Source: Xylona heveae TC161
Lineage: Eukaryota; Ascomycota; Xylonomycetes; Xylonales; Xylonaceae
Direction of reading: 5' to 3'
Assembly: GCF_001619985.1 (NCBI RefSeq)
Contig: NW_017264193.1
Location: 2,485,726-2,549,725, forward strand
DNA length: 64,000 nucleotides
In this document: positions 47,991 to 58,310 of the stretch, piece by piece
Position numbering within the stretch: position 1 is the stretch's first letter
Layout of the letters: each line of letters starts with the position of its first letter
The notes under the pieces: model-generated
What the model was told of the DNA's origin: nothing
Database searches by the model: none
The model's input: the letters and a program-made list of their open reading frames with translations, nothing else
Made by a program: the position numbers and the translations under genes

Positions 47991-48530
47991 GACATATTTA
48001 CGTAGATTTCATTCGATATGCTGCTACTGGACTCTTCAATTCTGAATGTAATGTTGAAGCCTGATTGAATAATGTTTCTTTGGGTAATCCACAGGTGCAC
48101 AGCGTACGGGCGAAAAAGGGCAGCTTAGAGTAATTTTAGACTATTGATGACATCATAGATGATAGATAAGATTGGACTGTTGCACTTCATATTGAACAGT
48201 AACCTCTTTGGGACGATAAATTTGCTCTAAACCAGTACTTTTGAGAAAGTTTTGGCACAGGCTTTCACAGTGTACAAGTACTTTATACAAGGTTCTCTGC
48301 TTAGAATCTTGCCTCACGTGATGTCGTCCTCCCAATTCGCGTCAAGCCAGTCGCGAGTCGCGTCAATGGCAGTCACTAACCCTTCTAAGACAGAAAGCAT
48401 GATCAGGTTGATCGCTTTAGCAATCGACATCATTATTGGCTCTAGAGGGAATCACAACAACAAGGAAAGCATAAGTCCAACAATCTGCCATTGCATGCCT
48501 TTGTGACTGCACTGGTGGAAGGGCAAGAAA

Positions 48531-51500
48531 ATGCTGGAAGATGAAGAACAAAGTATGCACAGAGCTATTCATGAGCTGCCTTTCGACGCCGAGATTGACC
48601 TTTTTTTTTAGCAACCTCCCAGCTCCCGCTCTTGGGGGTTATCATGTGCTGCACCTCAATAACTCCGGAAAGACGTGTGAGTTGTGTCCCCACAATTATC
48701 TTGGATATGGCTATCAATGGATGATATTGCAAAGCGTCGATGCTAACTTTCAAAATGTGAGCGCATAGACTGAACTTGCAGCAATGGCAACCGAGATGGG
48801 GGCTGTACACAAGCTGGATCTTACCGCCGATGTGACACATCTGATCGTTGGCGATACAGAAACTCCAAAATACCGATATGTTGCCAAGGAGCGCCCAGAT
48901 GTGCAAGCTTTGAGTCCGAGTTTTGTGGAAGCCGTTCGGGAGACCTGGCTTGAAGGCGGTGAAACGGATGTGAAGGCGCTTGAGGAAGAGCACAAGCTTC
49001 CTTCCTTTGAAGGCTTACGAATTTGCTTGACTGGGTTCAATATTCGTAAGTATACTAGCTGGTCGATGGGCGCATGGACTAATGGAAATAGTCGAGGAGA
49101 GGCAGGCCCTAATCGACGCAATTATCAACAACGGGGCAGCGTACCATGGAGATTTAACAAAGGCTGTCACGCATTTGATAGCCTATACGCCAGAGGGTAA
49201 AAAATACCAATATGCTACGGAATGGGGCCTACGGGTGGTGGCAAGAGAATGGTTGAGCGATAGCCTGGAGCGAGGCATGCGACTTGACGAGAATCTCTAT
49301 CATCCATTGATACCAGAAGCGGCTAGGGGAGAGGGTGCCTGGGTACGGGAGCCAAAATCTCCGTTCAATGCGAAAAAGAGAGTTCGCCGAGACGCTGGTG
49401 AGATGGCACTAGAACCAGGGAGGAGGAAACTACGACGCACGGCAAGCACAAAACTCGGAAGCCAAAACGAAGGAATTTGGAATGATATTGTCGGCGCTGC
49501 AGCGCCAGTTAAAGAGGTCGTAAAGAATGAATGGGAGGAGGATGATCCTTCCCCTCTTCCAGATGGCCGAACCCTTTCATTTGGGAGGGCATCATTCCGT
49601 TCGGACGCTGTGGACCCAGAGCCTCCAAAGACCATCGCGTCTCGGTCGTTTCCGACCATCAGTGGTGGTCAGGGTGAACAAGTACAGTCTCCAGGAGGGA
49701 CGGACTCGGGAATGCTTCATGGCTTACGGTTCTGCATACATGGCTTTAATCAGCGAAAGGTATATTCTACGAAGTGTAACTGCAGCCTGACGTTGACCCT
49801 ATCACTAATTCTGAATGAACAGGCTGCAATCCTTACGGATCATCTTCATTCCCACGATGCACATATTGTCCCAAACCTTAATGGCATCTCGTCACAGTCT
49901 CGTGAGGATGCTTTAAATTCGTACCTTATGATTCCTCATGATATGGAATCCTCGGATATTCCTAGATTCCCCGAGAGTGTTTGCGCGCCCATGACCGTCA
50001 CTGAATGGTGGCTAGAACGCTGTTTGTATCGAAAATGCCGGGTCGATCCTTTGACCGATGTGATGAGCAAGCCGTTTCCATCGTTTCCCATACTAGGTAG
50101 CTGAAATTTCTCTGTAGTTGCTCGACTTCGGCTTACAGTTAAGCAGGGTTTGAAAAATTGGCAATATGTTCAACAGCTTTTAGCGGAACCGACCTTATGC
50201 ATGTAGCCAAAGCATCGAGGCAGCTTGGTAGGTTTTCACCGTCATCTTCCTATTAATTCGTGTTCCCTCTCTGACTATGCGCCGTGTATAGGTGCTCAAT
50301 ACGACGAGTTCCTGACACCTAAAGCGTCTGTTCTTGTGTGCAATTCCAGCTTGTCCAACAAGGAGAAGCTCCGGCATGCTTTAGAATGGGACATTCCAGC
50401 GGTTCGAGCCGAATGGCTCTACGACAGCATAGCTCAAGCTCAGGTAGAACCTTTCGAGAAATACCTGATTGTCTCAAATGAGAGCCGGGTCAGAGTGCTA
50501 GAGAGGTCCAAGAGCTTGAGTGGCAGTGCACCTCATGAGCGAAATAGTTTGGGCAGAAGCAAGTCGTTTTCTGCTCGCGAAGTTAAACAGCCTCACACAT
50601 CGTCAGCAATCCCTCAACAAGATAGCCACAATCGGTCTGTAGGCAGGTCATTACAAAAGTCCGCAAGCATCGGTATGCCTGTAGATACGGCATTCAAAGC
50701 TACCACAACCAAGGCAAGTTCAACAATACGCGTGCACTCGTTACTGCGGCATCACGAAACTACAACATTACCTCGGCCGCAGGAACCTCTTCAAGATATT
50801 GGACTAGCCGTTAACTCTCGCAAAAAGCGCTCTTCACAATCGCCCGTTCCCGATGCTCAGACGGTCCCTGAAGGCGCAAAATCATTTGACAGTGCGGCGA
50901 AAGATGAGAGTTTCTCAGACGAACTTCGTAATCCGCAAATAACGACGGCCGAAAATCCCAAAAACTCCTCCAAATCCAAATCATTCGCATCGTCCACATC
51001 GAATCATAGTTTCAGCCAGGATCTCAAAAATTCCCTTGCTTCCCTCCTCGCCATGAAGCGCACCGCAAGCGTCCCTCCAAGCGAAAATGTCTCGGAAGAT
51101 AATTCCGCCGCCGCTCCCAAGGTTGATGATCCCTCGAAGGCCCCTCGTCGTCTTCAGAAACGTCGGCTGTTTGGCCGCGCCCCGTCGAACTTGTCCTCGC
51201 TCCTCTCCAATTCATTCTCGCGCAGCGAATCCGCCGATCTAACCACCAGTGGCAATGCTGATCCTGCTGTGAGCGGTTCAGAATCTGCGCCGCCAGGGAC
51301 GAGTGCAAACACGGCTGATTCGCGACCTACTAGCGCTGGCAGTCTCTCCCTTCCTCCAGAGGACTTTGACAATGAAGACCATCCTCCTCTACCTAGCCAG
51401 GCAGTCTCGTATGACGACCCACATGTACAAGCCCAACGCGAAAAAATGGTTCGCAAAATGAGCGGCAAGAGCGGCGAGCCTGTTGACGAGGATGACTCCT

Positions 51501-51616
51501 TGCTGGTTGCTGAACGCCAAAAACGTCGACCTAGGGAAAGCATCGGCGTCGTGCAGGATTTGAGAGAGAATGGACGAGGGAGGGTCACCAGACAGAGACG
51601 ACAACCTGGTTTTTAG
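48531..51616 (+). CDS. DPB11: BRCT-repeat replication/checkpoint scaffold Dpb11 (Cut5/Rad4, TopBP1)
   Basis: A scaffold for replication initiation (with Sld2/Sld3-type factors) and activation of the Mec1/ATR checkpoint kinase. Exons 48531-48552, 48612-48676, 48769-49045, 49092-49759, 49823-50096, 50147-50227, 50292-51616; 903 aa. Four BRCT-like units: LLGVIMCCTSITPERRTELA with MGAVHKLDLTADVTHLIVG; FEGLRICLTGFNI with AAYHGDLTKAVTHLIA and VVAREWLSDSL; LHGLRFCIHGFNQRKAAIL with VTEWWLERCL; and FEKLAICSTAFSGTDLMHVA with VRAEWLYDSI. The Ser-rich C-terminal half is disordered, with a basic RLQKRRLFGR segment and a basic RQRRQPGF end, a plausible place for an ATR-activating region. The 22-nt first exon is the least certain part; all other joints are in phase. 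Confidence 0.87.
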
Positions 51617-52009
51617 TCAGATTCTTCTTGACTGTTTTCCTTGTTATTACTTATTACCCTTTTACTTGCCTTTTGCATTGCCTGCGTCGTCTTCGTGTTT
51701 ACATTGTTTACATTTTTCCAACGAAAGTATTCAGCCCCCTGGATCTGATTCAATTGCATTAGCTTTGGTTTTGGCTCGGTTTGGGTGGGTTTGCTATGAT
51801 ATTGAAACTTTGCATCGGGTTGGCTTGGACTGGGTTGGGTTGGAAGCATTTACAGTGTCTTGCATTGCAATTTCTTTTATGAGCGTCAAGCAGCTCTTCA
51901 TTACGAATATATACCCCGACAGAGATTATATAGTCGAAATCTAATCTTTTGCTTCACTTGTATATTGTAATCATAGGTGTTATCTTGTTGCATTTATCAA
52001 CTTTACTGA

Positions 52010-52191
52010 TTTTTTTTTTTTTTTTTTTTTGGTTCTTTCCTTTCTCTTTTCTCTTTTCTTTTTTCTCCCTTTTATTTTCCTTTCGCCCTGGAAGTAAATA
52101 CACAAAATAAATAAATCGAAGTAAAATTATTTTACATCCACGTTTTGTTTGTTTGTTTGTTTGTTTCTCTTCTTCTTCTTCTTCTTCTTCT
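52010..52191. repeat. Poly-T, GTTT and CTT microsatellites
   Basis: A T run at 52010-52030, GTTT units at 52142-52166 and TTC/CTT units at 52167-52191. Confidence 0.9.
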
Positions 52192-52448
52192 TTCTATTAA
52201 TTTTTTTATTTTATTTATCTATTTATAAGTGGGAAGAGGAAATTCTTTTCGAATTGAAACGTTCATATAGGTCAGTCCGCCTAGGAAAAAAATAATTCTT
52301 TTCTTGGAATAAAAACCGTACCTTTTGGGGGGGGGGGAAATGAAAAAAAAAAACGCAAATACTGTACCAAACAAATTGATCGAATGCAAAAAGTACGGAG
52401 TAAGACTTTTCGAAAGAGAAGAAAGAAAAAAAAAGTCAAAAAGAAAGT

Positions 52449-52520
52449 TGGACGGATGGGTGATCGAAACCCAGACCTCCCGCATGCAAAGCGGGCGCTC
52501 TACCACTGAGCTATACGCCC
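52449..52520 (-). tRNA. tRNA-Ala (anticodon UGC)
   Basis: In transcript orientation the 72-nt cloverleaf is: acceptor GGGCGTA / TCCGTCC, D-arm GCTC-AGTGGTA-GAGC, anticodon arm CCCGC-TTTGCAT-GCGGG, variable AGGTC, T-arm TGGGT-TTCGATC-ACCCA, discriminator A. It has no intron. The anticodon is TGC. The G3-U70 wobble pair, the alanyl-tRNA synthetase identity element, is present. Oddities are a T6-C67 mismatch in the acceptor and a T53-A61 pair in place of the nearly invariant G53-C61. A T5 run (+ strand A5 at 52438-52442) just downstream can serve as the Pol III terminator. Confidence 0.93.
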
Positions 52521-52892
52521 CACTTGTTGATGTCATGTGTATGCTAACTGTGGTTTTGTCGGTTAACATATTCTGTACTGTTTTCTTGTCGTTGTATTCT
52601 AAGGTGCCTGGTGCCCTCGTTGCGAGCAGGTAACAGGCAGGGGCCCTCGGGCTAGCTGGTGAGTCGCGACAGGGTGACAGGGTGACAAAGCAAGGCGGAC
52701 GACAGGCAGTGGGCAGGCAGGCCGTACACAGTCCTGGCAGCAAGTCTGGGGACAGTGTCAATGCATCAGTTCGTTAAGCTATCCCAGGTACTTTGTATGC
52801 ACATTGACGAATGCACAAAGACACGGACGACAGACGACAGATATCAAACATCAAAAAACACAGAAGGGAATTGACAGACTTAGAGATGTAGA

Positions 52893-53009
52893 TACACATA
52901 CACACATACACACACACATGCACATGCACACACAAAATAAAATGAAATAAAATGAAATAAATAAACCAAATAAGTAAACCAAATAAATAAAATGAAATAA
53001 AATAAAATT
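52893..53009. repeat. CA-rich and AAATAA-type simple repeats
   Basis: CA dinucleotides with interrupting T/TG units, then AAATAAAATG-like units. Confidence 0.9.
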
Positions 53010-53871
53010 AAAAAAGAAACCAAAAGAAAGAAACCAAACATTCTCCGGCGAGGGGTTTGCGCTATTTTGCTCGTCAAAGTGGGACTTTGAAAGTCCCTAG
53101 TTACAGTTGAACCCAGGAGAGTGTTGGACGTTGGAAAGTAATACTGCAACTAAAGATAATGCTACGAAAAGAAAAAGGGCTCAAGATGCGCATCTTGAGT
53201 ATTTAGAAGTGAATAGAAAAGGACAAGACGAGAATCGGACTGGGAGAGAATAGGACTGGAAGAAAATAGCACACTGACAATCCAAGACAATTCCACGTTC
53301 CATGTGCGAAAGCTATGCTACTATGTTATGTACAAACGGGCATGCTTGTTTGCTTGCTGTAAATGAACTCATTATTGAATCATTGACGGGAGGAAAGACG
53401 CACATAAAAAAAACAAGAAAAAAGACTGGTGAGTGAATAGGACGAGAAGAGAAGGATAACTTTAAGAAGGAAAGGAGTAAAAAATGAACGAAACCAAGAA
53501 AGGAAAATAACCACAGGTATCAGGATCAGTGAGAATCATGTTCATGAGGGATAGGAAAGGAGAATAACTTGTCTGTGGACCAGCAATGCATTGATCCGGC
53601 AGAGAAGTGGGAATGAAGGAAGAAAAAGGGAGAAGTAAAGCAAAACAAGGTCAAGTCACAACTACAAGAGGACCGAGTGGTGAGGGGCCATGAGTTGAGA
53701 AGGTAAAGATCATCAAGAGACGCCGTTGCGTACGGAGAAGTGTATGGGAACAATGCAAATGAAAAAAAAAAAAAAAAAAAGAGAAAAACGCCGTAGAACC
53801 GATCAACCGATAACCCAGAGCCTTACAAAGAACGTCATCTACGACAAATTGAGGGAAAAGCCAGGCTATTA

Positions 53872-56800
53872 TCATAGATCATAGCCTCCGGCAATGCCTG
53901 GTGCGGGACCGTCCAAATCGACTGTCTCGACGCTCCTTCTCAGGTCGCGACTTTCCCGGTAGAGATTCGAAAAATATTTTCTTGCAACCTCGCTTTCGCG
54001 CTTGATCTTTTCAGTCTCGTCGCGCCGAATGCCCAAGTTCTCGACATTCTTCTCAAGTCCCATCCGCAGGTTATCCGCAGGGAAGCGAAGCACCTTTCGA
54101 ACTTCGCTGGCGATTCGGTTGGAATTGGTATGGGTATAATCCATGGCCGCGAGTGTTTGTGATAGTTTGGCACTCAGTCTGCGCGGCAGAGCTTGCGGAA
54201 TAGATGCTAGGGCATATGATACACCGAGAACAACAGCGACAAACATACCTGGTACGATGAGTCTTCGCATGTCGTTGCGGCTGAGCACCCGGGCGGCGCC
54301 AAGAGCGCCATCTATCCAACCGACTCCGCCAATCATTCTGCTGCCAAGAACACCAACAACAGTCACAGCCATGCTGGTACCGGCGACCTTCTCTTGGCGT
54401 TCCCAAAGACCGCTGATATCGAAGAAGTCCCAGACTTCAACGTCGGTATGGACTTGGCGAGCGAGAGCATCCCGCTTGCGTGTAAACATCATGTCACTGC
54501 GGAAGGTAAGGTCGGTGTATTTTTCGCCGAGATGAAGAATGCCGAGCGATTTGATGGTGTTGACCCCTTGGACAGTGCGGCCGCGAGCTGCTTCTTCGCA
54601 GGAAGTGACGGAATTCTGAATTTGCTGGAGCATAGCGGTCTGTATGTCTTCGGCGTATTGGAACGCTTGGAAGAGACCGGGATACGGAACGCCAAGATCC
54701 TGTTCGGCCACCCGAGCAATTGTTTGTGAGATGGTCTCACGACTTTGCTGGTAAATTTCCGCACAGCCTTGCTCAATCGTTCGGTCAATGTCGTCGCTGA
54801 CTTCGGAGCGCGCGCGCTTTGATTTCTCGAATTCAGGCTCAAGCTCATTAAGTTGTTTGGTCATGCGATCAAGCTCGGATTGGGCAACATCACGGTTGAC
54901 GTTGGCAAGAGTGTGCAGATCGCCGAGGATGTTGAGCAGGTATGTCCTAGCCGGAGCAAGCTTCGAACGGGCCCGCTTTTCGAGGACAAAGCGTCGAAGG
55001 GCGGCCTCGAGATTTTCAAAATCCTCAATCTTTTCACGTTCCTTGCCTTTCCCCTTGTCCTTGCCCTTGCCTTCTTCGGGTGGCGATCCGGGCTCGCCAT
55101 GCTTGCCCTTTGGTTCCTCGTCATCGTCATCACCCCCATCACCATCCCTGGGCACACCACTGGGGCCGTTGCCTGAAGGATTGTCACCACCTCCGCCATT
55201 GGGAGAACTGCCAGGCGCGACGGGAATGGCGTTGGAGGAGACAAAGTGGACTAGTTCTGCAGATTCCTTGAACGTAGCCGGGCTAAGGTTTGCGACTTGT
55301 TCGAGAATCATCCGCTGGCATCGGTTCTTGTCGCGGATGTTGTCAAAGCCATTGACAACCATGAAAATGTACGCCTTTTCTCTAGCAGCATTGAAGATAA
55401 ACTCTTTGGCCGAAAGGGTGAAGTGATTAGCAGCGGAGACAACAAAGACAACCACGTCAATCTCTTCCTGGCGTGCAAACACTGCAGTGGTCTTCAACGA
55501 ATCATTGTTTAGGCCAGGGGCATCAATTATAGAGATGTCCACCACCCCATTGTTCAGTAAAGACTCGTCCACACTGCGAATATCCTGCACGTAGACCTTG
55601 CACTGGCTATAGCGGTCATTGTCGATGACAATCTCCTCAAGTTGCTTGAGGGCATAAACATCATATGTACTCTCGTCGTGGCGCTCATACTGCATTTCCT
55701 TGTGAACCGCGTGCACTTCCTCGACGCCTCCATTCTCCCTTGCATGAAGAACCTCGCAGAAGATACTCGTGCATGGCTGTTGGTCTTCTGGCAGAATCTT
55801 GCGTCTCAGTAAAGCATTACAGAATGTAGATTTCCCGGCATTAAGGTCACCGGTAACAAGGACTTTGCTCGAAATGTCCTCAATGCGGTCTCGCAAAGAC
55901 AAAAGATGACGAATGCTGTGGCCGATTTTCCCATCCAGCAAGGATGCTATTGATCCTTTCTCCAGTGAGTGCACCAGCTCCGATTGTGATAGAGCTCCCA
56001 ACTTAAGGTCGATCTTGAGAACCGAAAACTCCTGCGCGATTTGGTGACTGAGAAGCCGAGGTTCAGACGCGCGTCTCTGTTCAGCGGAGACGCTTGATTC
56101 CGCCTCGTCATCATCGCCCGCATCATCGCCAGCAAACGTCGCGGCGCGCCTTAGACTTCCAGGACGGGGAGCGGAAGGGTCAGAAGAGTGAACGAAGTCG
56201 CCAGCGGTCGAATGCGTGTGGACAATACCTGGCCGAGGATCAGTCTGCGACCTTGCAGGAGACCTCGCAGGCGAGCTTGTGCGTTGAACTGAAGGATAAT
56301 GGGCCGGCCAGCTTGTGTTCATCTGCTGAAGTTCTTTCAAGGTTTCAATGGTGCGGTTAATGGCTCGACCAAGGGCGACACGGTTCTGATTGCTAATAAA
56401 ATAGTTAACAATGATAAACAATAAAGCATACACCAGCTTCGCATACTAGTATAGTTGATGGATATGGCTTGCGAGTACTCTTCGCTCATTTTCCGCTTTT
56501 CAATCGCGTCATGGTTAGCTCAACTTGATGCATCATCTGTATTTCCGGATGAACACTTACAAGCAGCAGTTGGATCTCCAAGTGGCGAGCGACTTGGTGT
56601 TGGTCTGTCTTCTGTGATTCCTGGATGCCATCCACCGATAGCGTCGGACGACTCTCCAGCGATGCTCCCTCCATAGCCAGAATCATTATCGAGCATTGCG
56701 GTAAGCGCTGCCGCATGAGCCGATGTGGCGCCAGAGCCTACTGTCATATAGCCTGGTCGTCCGGAGCCTCTAGGCTGTCCTACAACAGCACGCAAATCGG

Positions 56801-56873
56801 AAGCAGGATCATTGTTGGAGGATGAGCCTCCGGCGGAAGAGGACTCGCCACCGGAGTGAGGATCTTGGCTCAT
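53872..56873 (-). CDS. FZO1: Mitofusin Fzo1, outer-membrane GTPase
   Basis: A dynamin-like GTPase that tethers and fuses mitochondrial outer membranes. Exons 56873-56561, 56518-56434, 56392-53872; 972 aa. A disordered Ser/Gly-rich N-terminus of about 100 residues comes first, then a heptad region (RVALGRAINRTIETLKELQQ). The GTPase domain has P-loop GDLNAGKST (314-322), CTSIFCEVL as the G2 region, and DAPGLN as G3. A low-complexity acidic/Gly-Lys insert precedes ENLEAALRRFVLEKRARSKL. Two membrane segments lie at about 807-832 and 846-864, with a short intermembrane loop, as in fungal Fzo1. A C-terminal heptad region follows. Both introns are very short (42 and 41 nt), but each restores frame. 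It converges on DPB11. Confidence 0.92.
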
Positions 56874-57363
56874 GGTGAAGCACGCACGTCAGCTGAAGCT
56901 CTGCTCCTCGACGTATTTCAGTGCTGGAGTTATGCAGAATAATATCGAAGCTATGGGCGCCGAGGGGGTGCTCAAGCTGCTGGGAATGAGACTGTTATGG
57001 TTTGATCATAAATCATCATCATGCATTTTCTTGGCGTCTTTGGGTCTTCGGCTGGTGGCGTGAGTTTTGAGTCTACTCGGTTACCGTAACTCTACGGCTT
57101 TTGTAAAGAGCTCATAACGCAGATTTGTTGATAAGATAACTGTCACCAGCCCCATGATGGCGGGAGGGGCGAGCAGCAAGTAAGAGCTCACAGGCAGCTA
57201 CTCGGTCTACAATTCATCAGACTCCGAATAATTTTCTACGAAAGAGAATTACACAGCCATTAAATTTAGCTAGGAAGATGTGCTCGTGCTGATCGACTTC
57301 TATCTGTCTATCTTCGAGAGCAACACCTTCTTCACCACCGTCGAGCTTATCATAACTGACACC
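56874..57363. promoter_or_regulatory. Divergent promoter region, FZO1 / VPS2
   Basis: 490 bp between divergent start codons. No coding signal and no named element. Confidence 0.5.
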
Positions 57364-58310
57364 ATGAATGTACGCAGAGGGAGCTTCTATGAGCTGCAAG
57401 TCTTTCACGGCTGCCGAACTAACTGCTAATTTACAGATTGTCGAATGGGCATTTGGAAAGCGTATGACGCCAGCGGAGCGTCTGCGCAAGCACCAACGAG
57501 CTTTAGAGAAGACACAACGTGAGCTTGATCGGGAGCGCGTTAAGCTTGAGAACCAGGAGAAGAAGCTGGTGCAGGATATTAAAAAGAGTGCCAAGAATGG
57601 CCAAATTGGCGCTTGCAAGATTCAGGCGAAAGATTTGGTTCGAACGAGAAGGTATAGTTGCTATTAGAAGCAGGGATGATGGCGCGCTCGCGGTCCCGGA
57701 GTTCCTTCGCAGAATCGAAAACATACTTATGGGATTGCAATAAACCAGATACATTCAGAAGTTCTACCAGATGCGCACGCAACTTCAGGCAATCTCTCTG
57801 CGTATTCAGGTACTTTCCCTGTCCTTCGCAATTTTCTTGAGTAGATTCTAACCTACGACACAACCCAGACGGTTCGTAGCAATGAGCAGATGATGCAGTC
57901 GATGAAAGGCGCCACGGCTCTTCTGGGAAGTATGAACCGCAGCATGAATCTTCCTGCTCTTCAACGCATTGCGATGGAGTTTGAAGGCGAAAACGATATA
58001 ATGGATCAACGACAAGAAATGATGGATGATGCCATAGACGACGTTACCGGCCTTGAGGACGAAGAGGAAGGAGAGGAAGTTGTCAAGGAGGTTTTGGACG
58101 AGATCGGCGTCGACCTGGGCCAGGCTGTATGTGATACCCTGACCCAAATTCGCGATAGAGCTACTGACATGGGAACGATGACAGCTCGGAGAGACTCCAT
58201 CTGGACTACAAAAGACAGCGGTCTCAGATGGCCGTGTGGCCGAGGCTATTGGAGGTGGCGATCCAGGCGACGACGACCTCCAGGCCAGGTTGGACAGCCT
58301 GCGGCGATAA
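57364..58310 (+). CDS. VPS2: ESCRT-III subunit Vps2 (CHMP2 family)
   Basis: Polymerises with Snf7 and Vps24 on endosomes to form intralumenal vesicles and recruits the Vps4 ATPase. Exons 57364-57369, 57437-57651, 57749-57809, 57869-58126, 58185-58310; 221 aa, the family length. The first exon is only ATGAAT. Exon 2 opens with IVEWAFGKRMTPAERLRKHQ, the conserved basic N-terminal helices. The middle has SMKGATALLGSMNRSMNLPA and ENDIMDQRQEMMDDAIDDVT. The C-terminus ends DDDLQARLDSLRR, a MIM1 motif that binds the Vps4 MIT domain. All introns are GT-AG with exact phase. The last intron must be removed, otherwise a different basic tail is read. Confidence 0.94.

Larger units (their letters stand above)
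44414..48530. other. 4.1-kb gene-free interval upstream of arrestin and DPB11
   Basis: The longest stretch without a supported gene. Both flanking genes are transcribed away from it, so it holds two promoters and probably long leaders. Short open frames occur on both strands (for example near 46823-47110 and 47338-47631), but none has a recognisable motif or consistent splice partners. GGT-type repeats lie at 44806-44834 and 44985-45004, and a CCGGCCGG palindrome pair at 47974-47990. A long non-coding transcript is possible but not shown. Confidence 0.5.
51617..53871. other. Convergent spacer with tRNA-Ala and many microsatellites
   Basis: 2.25 kb between the DPB11 stop (+) and the FZO1 stop (-). 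Apart from tRNA-Ala it holds T21 (52010-52030), GTTT and CTT repeats (52142-52191), a CA-rich run (52893-52934), AAATAA-type repeats (52935-53009) and A19 (53762-53780). No protein gene is supported. Confidence 0.6.
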
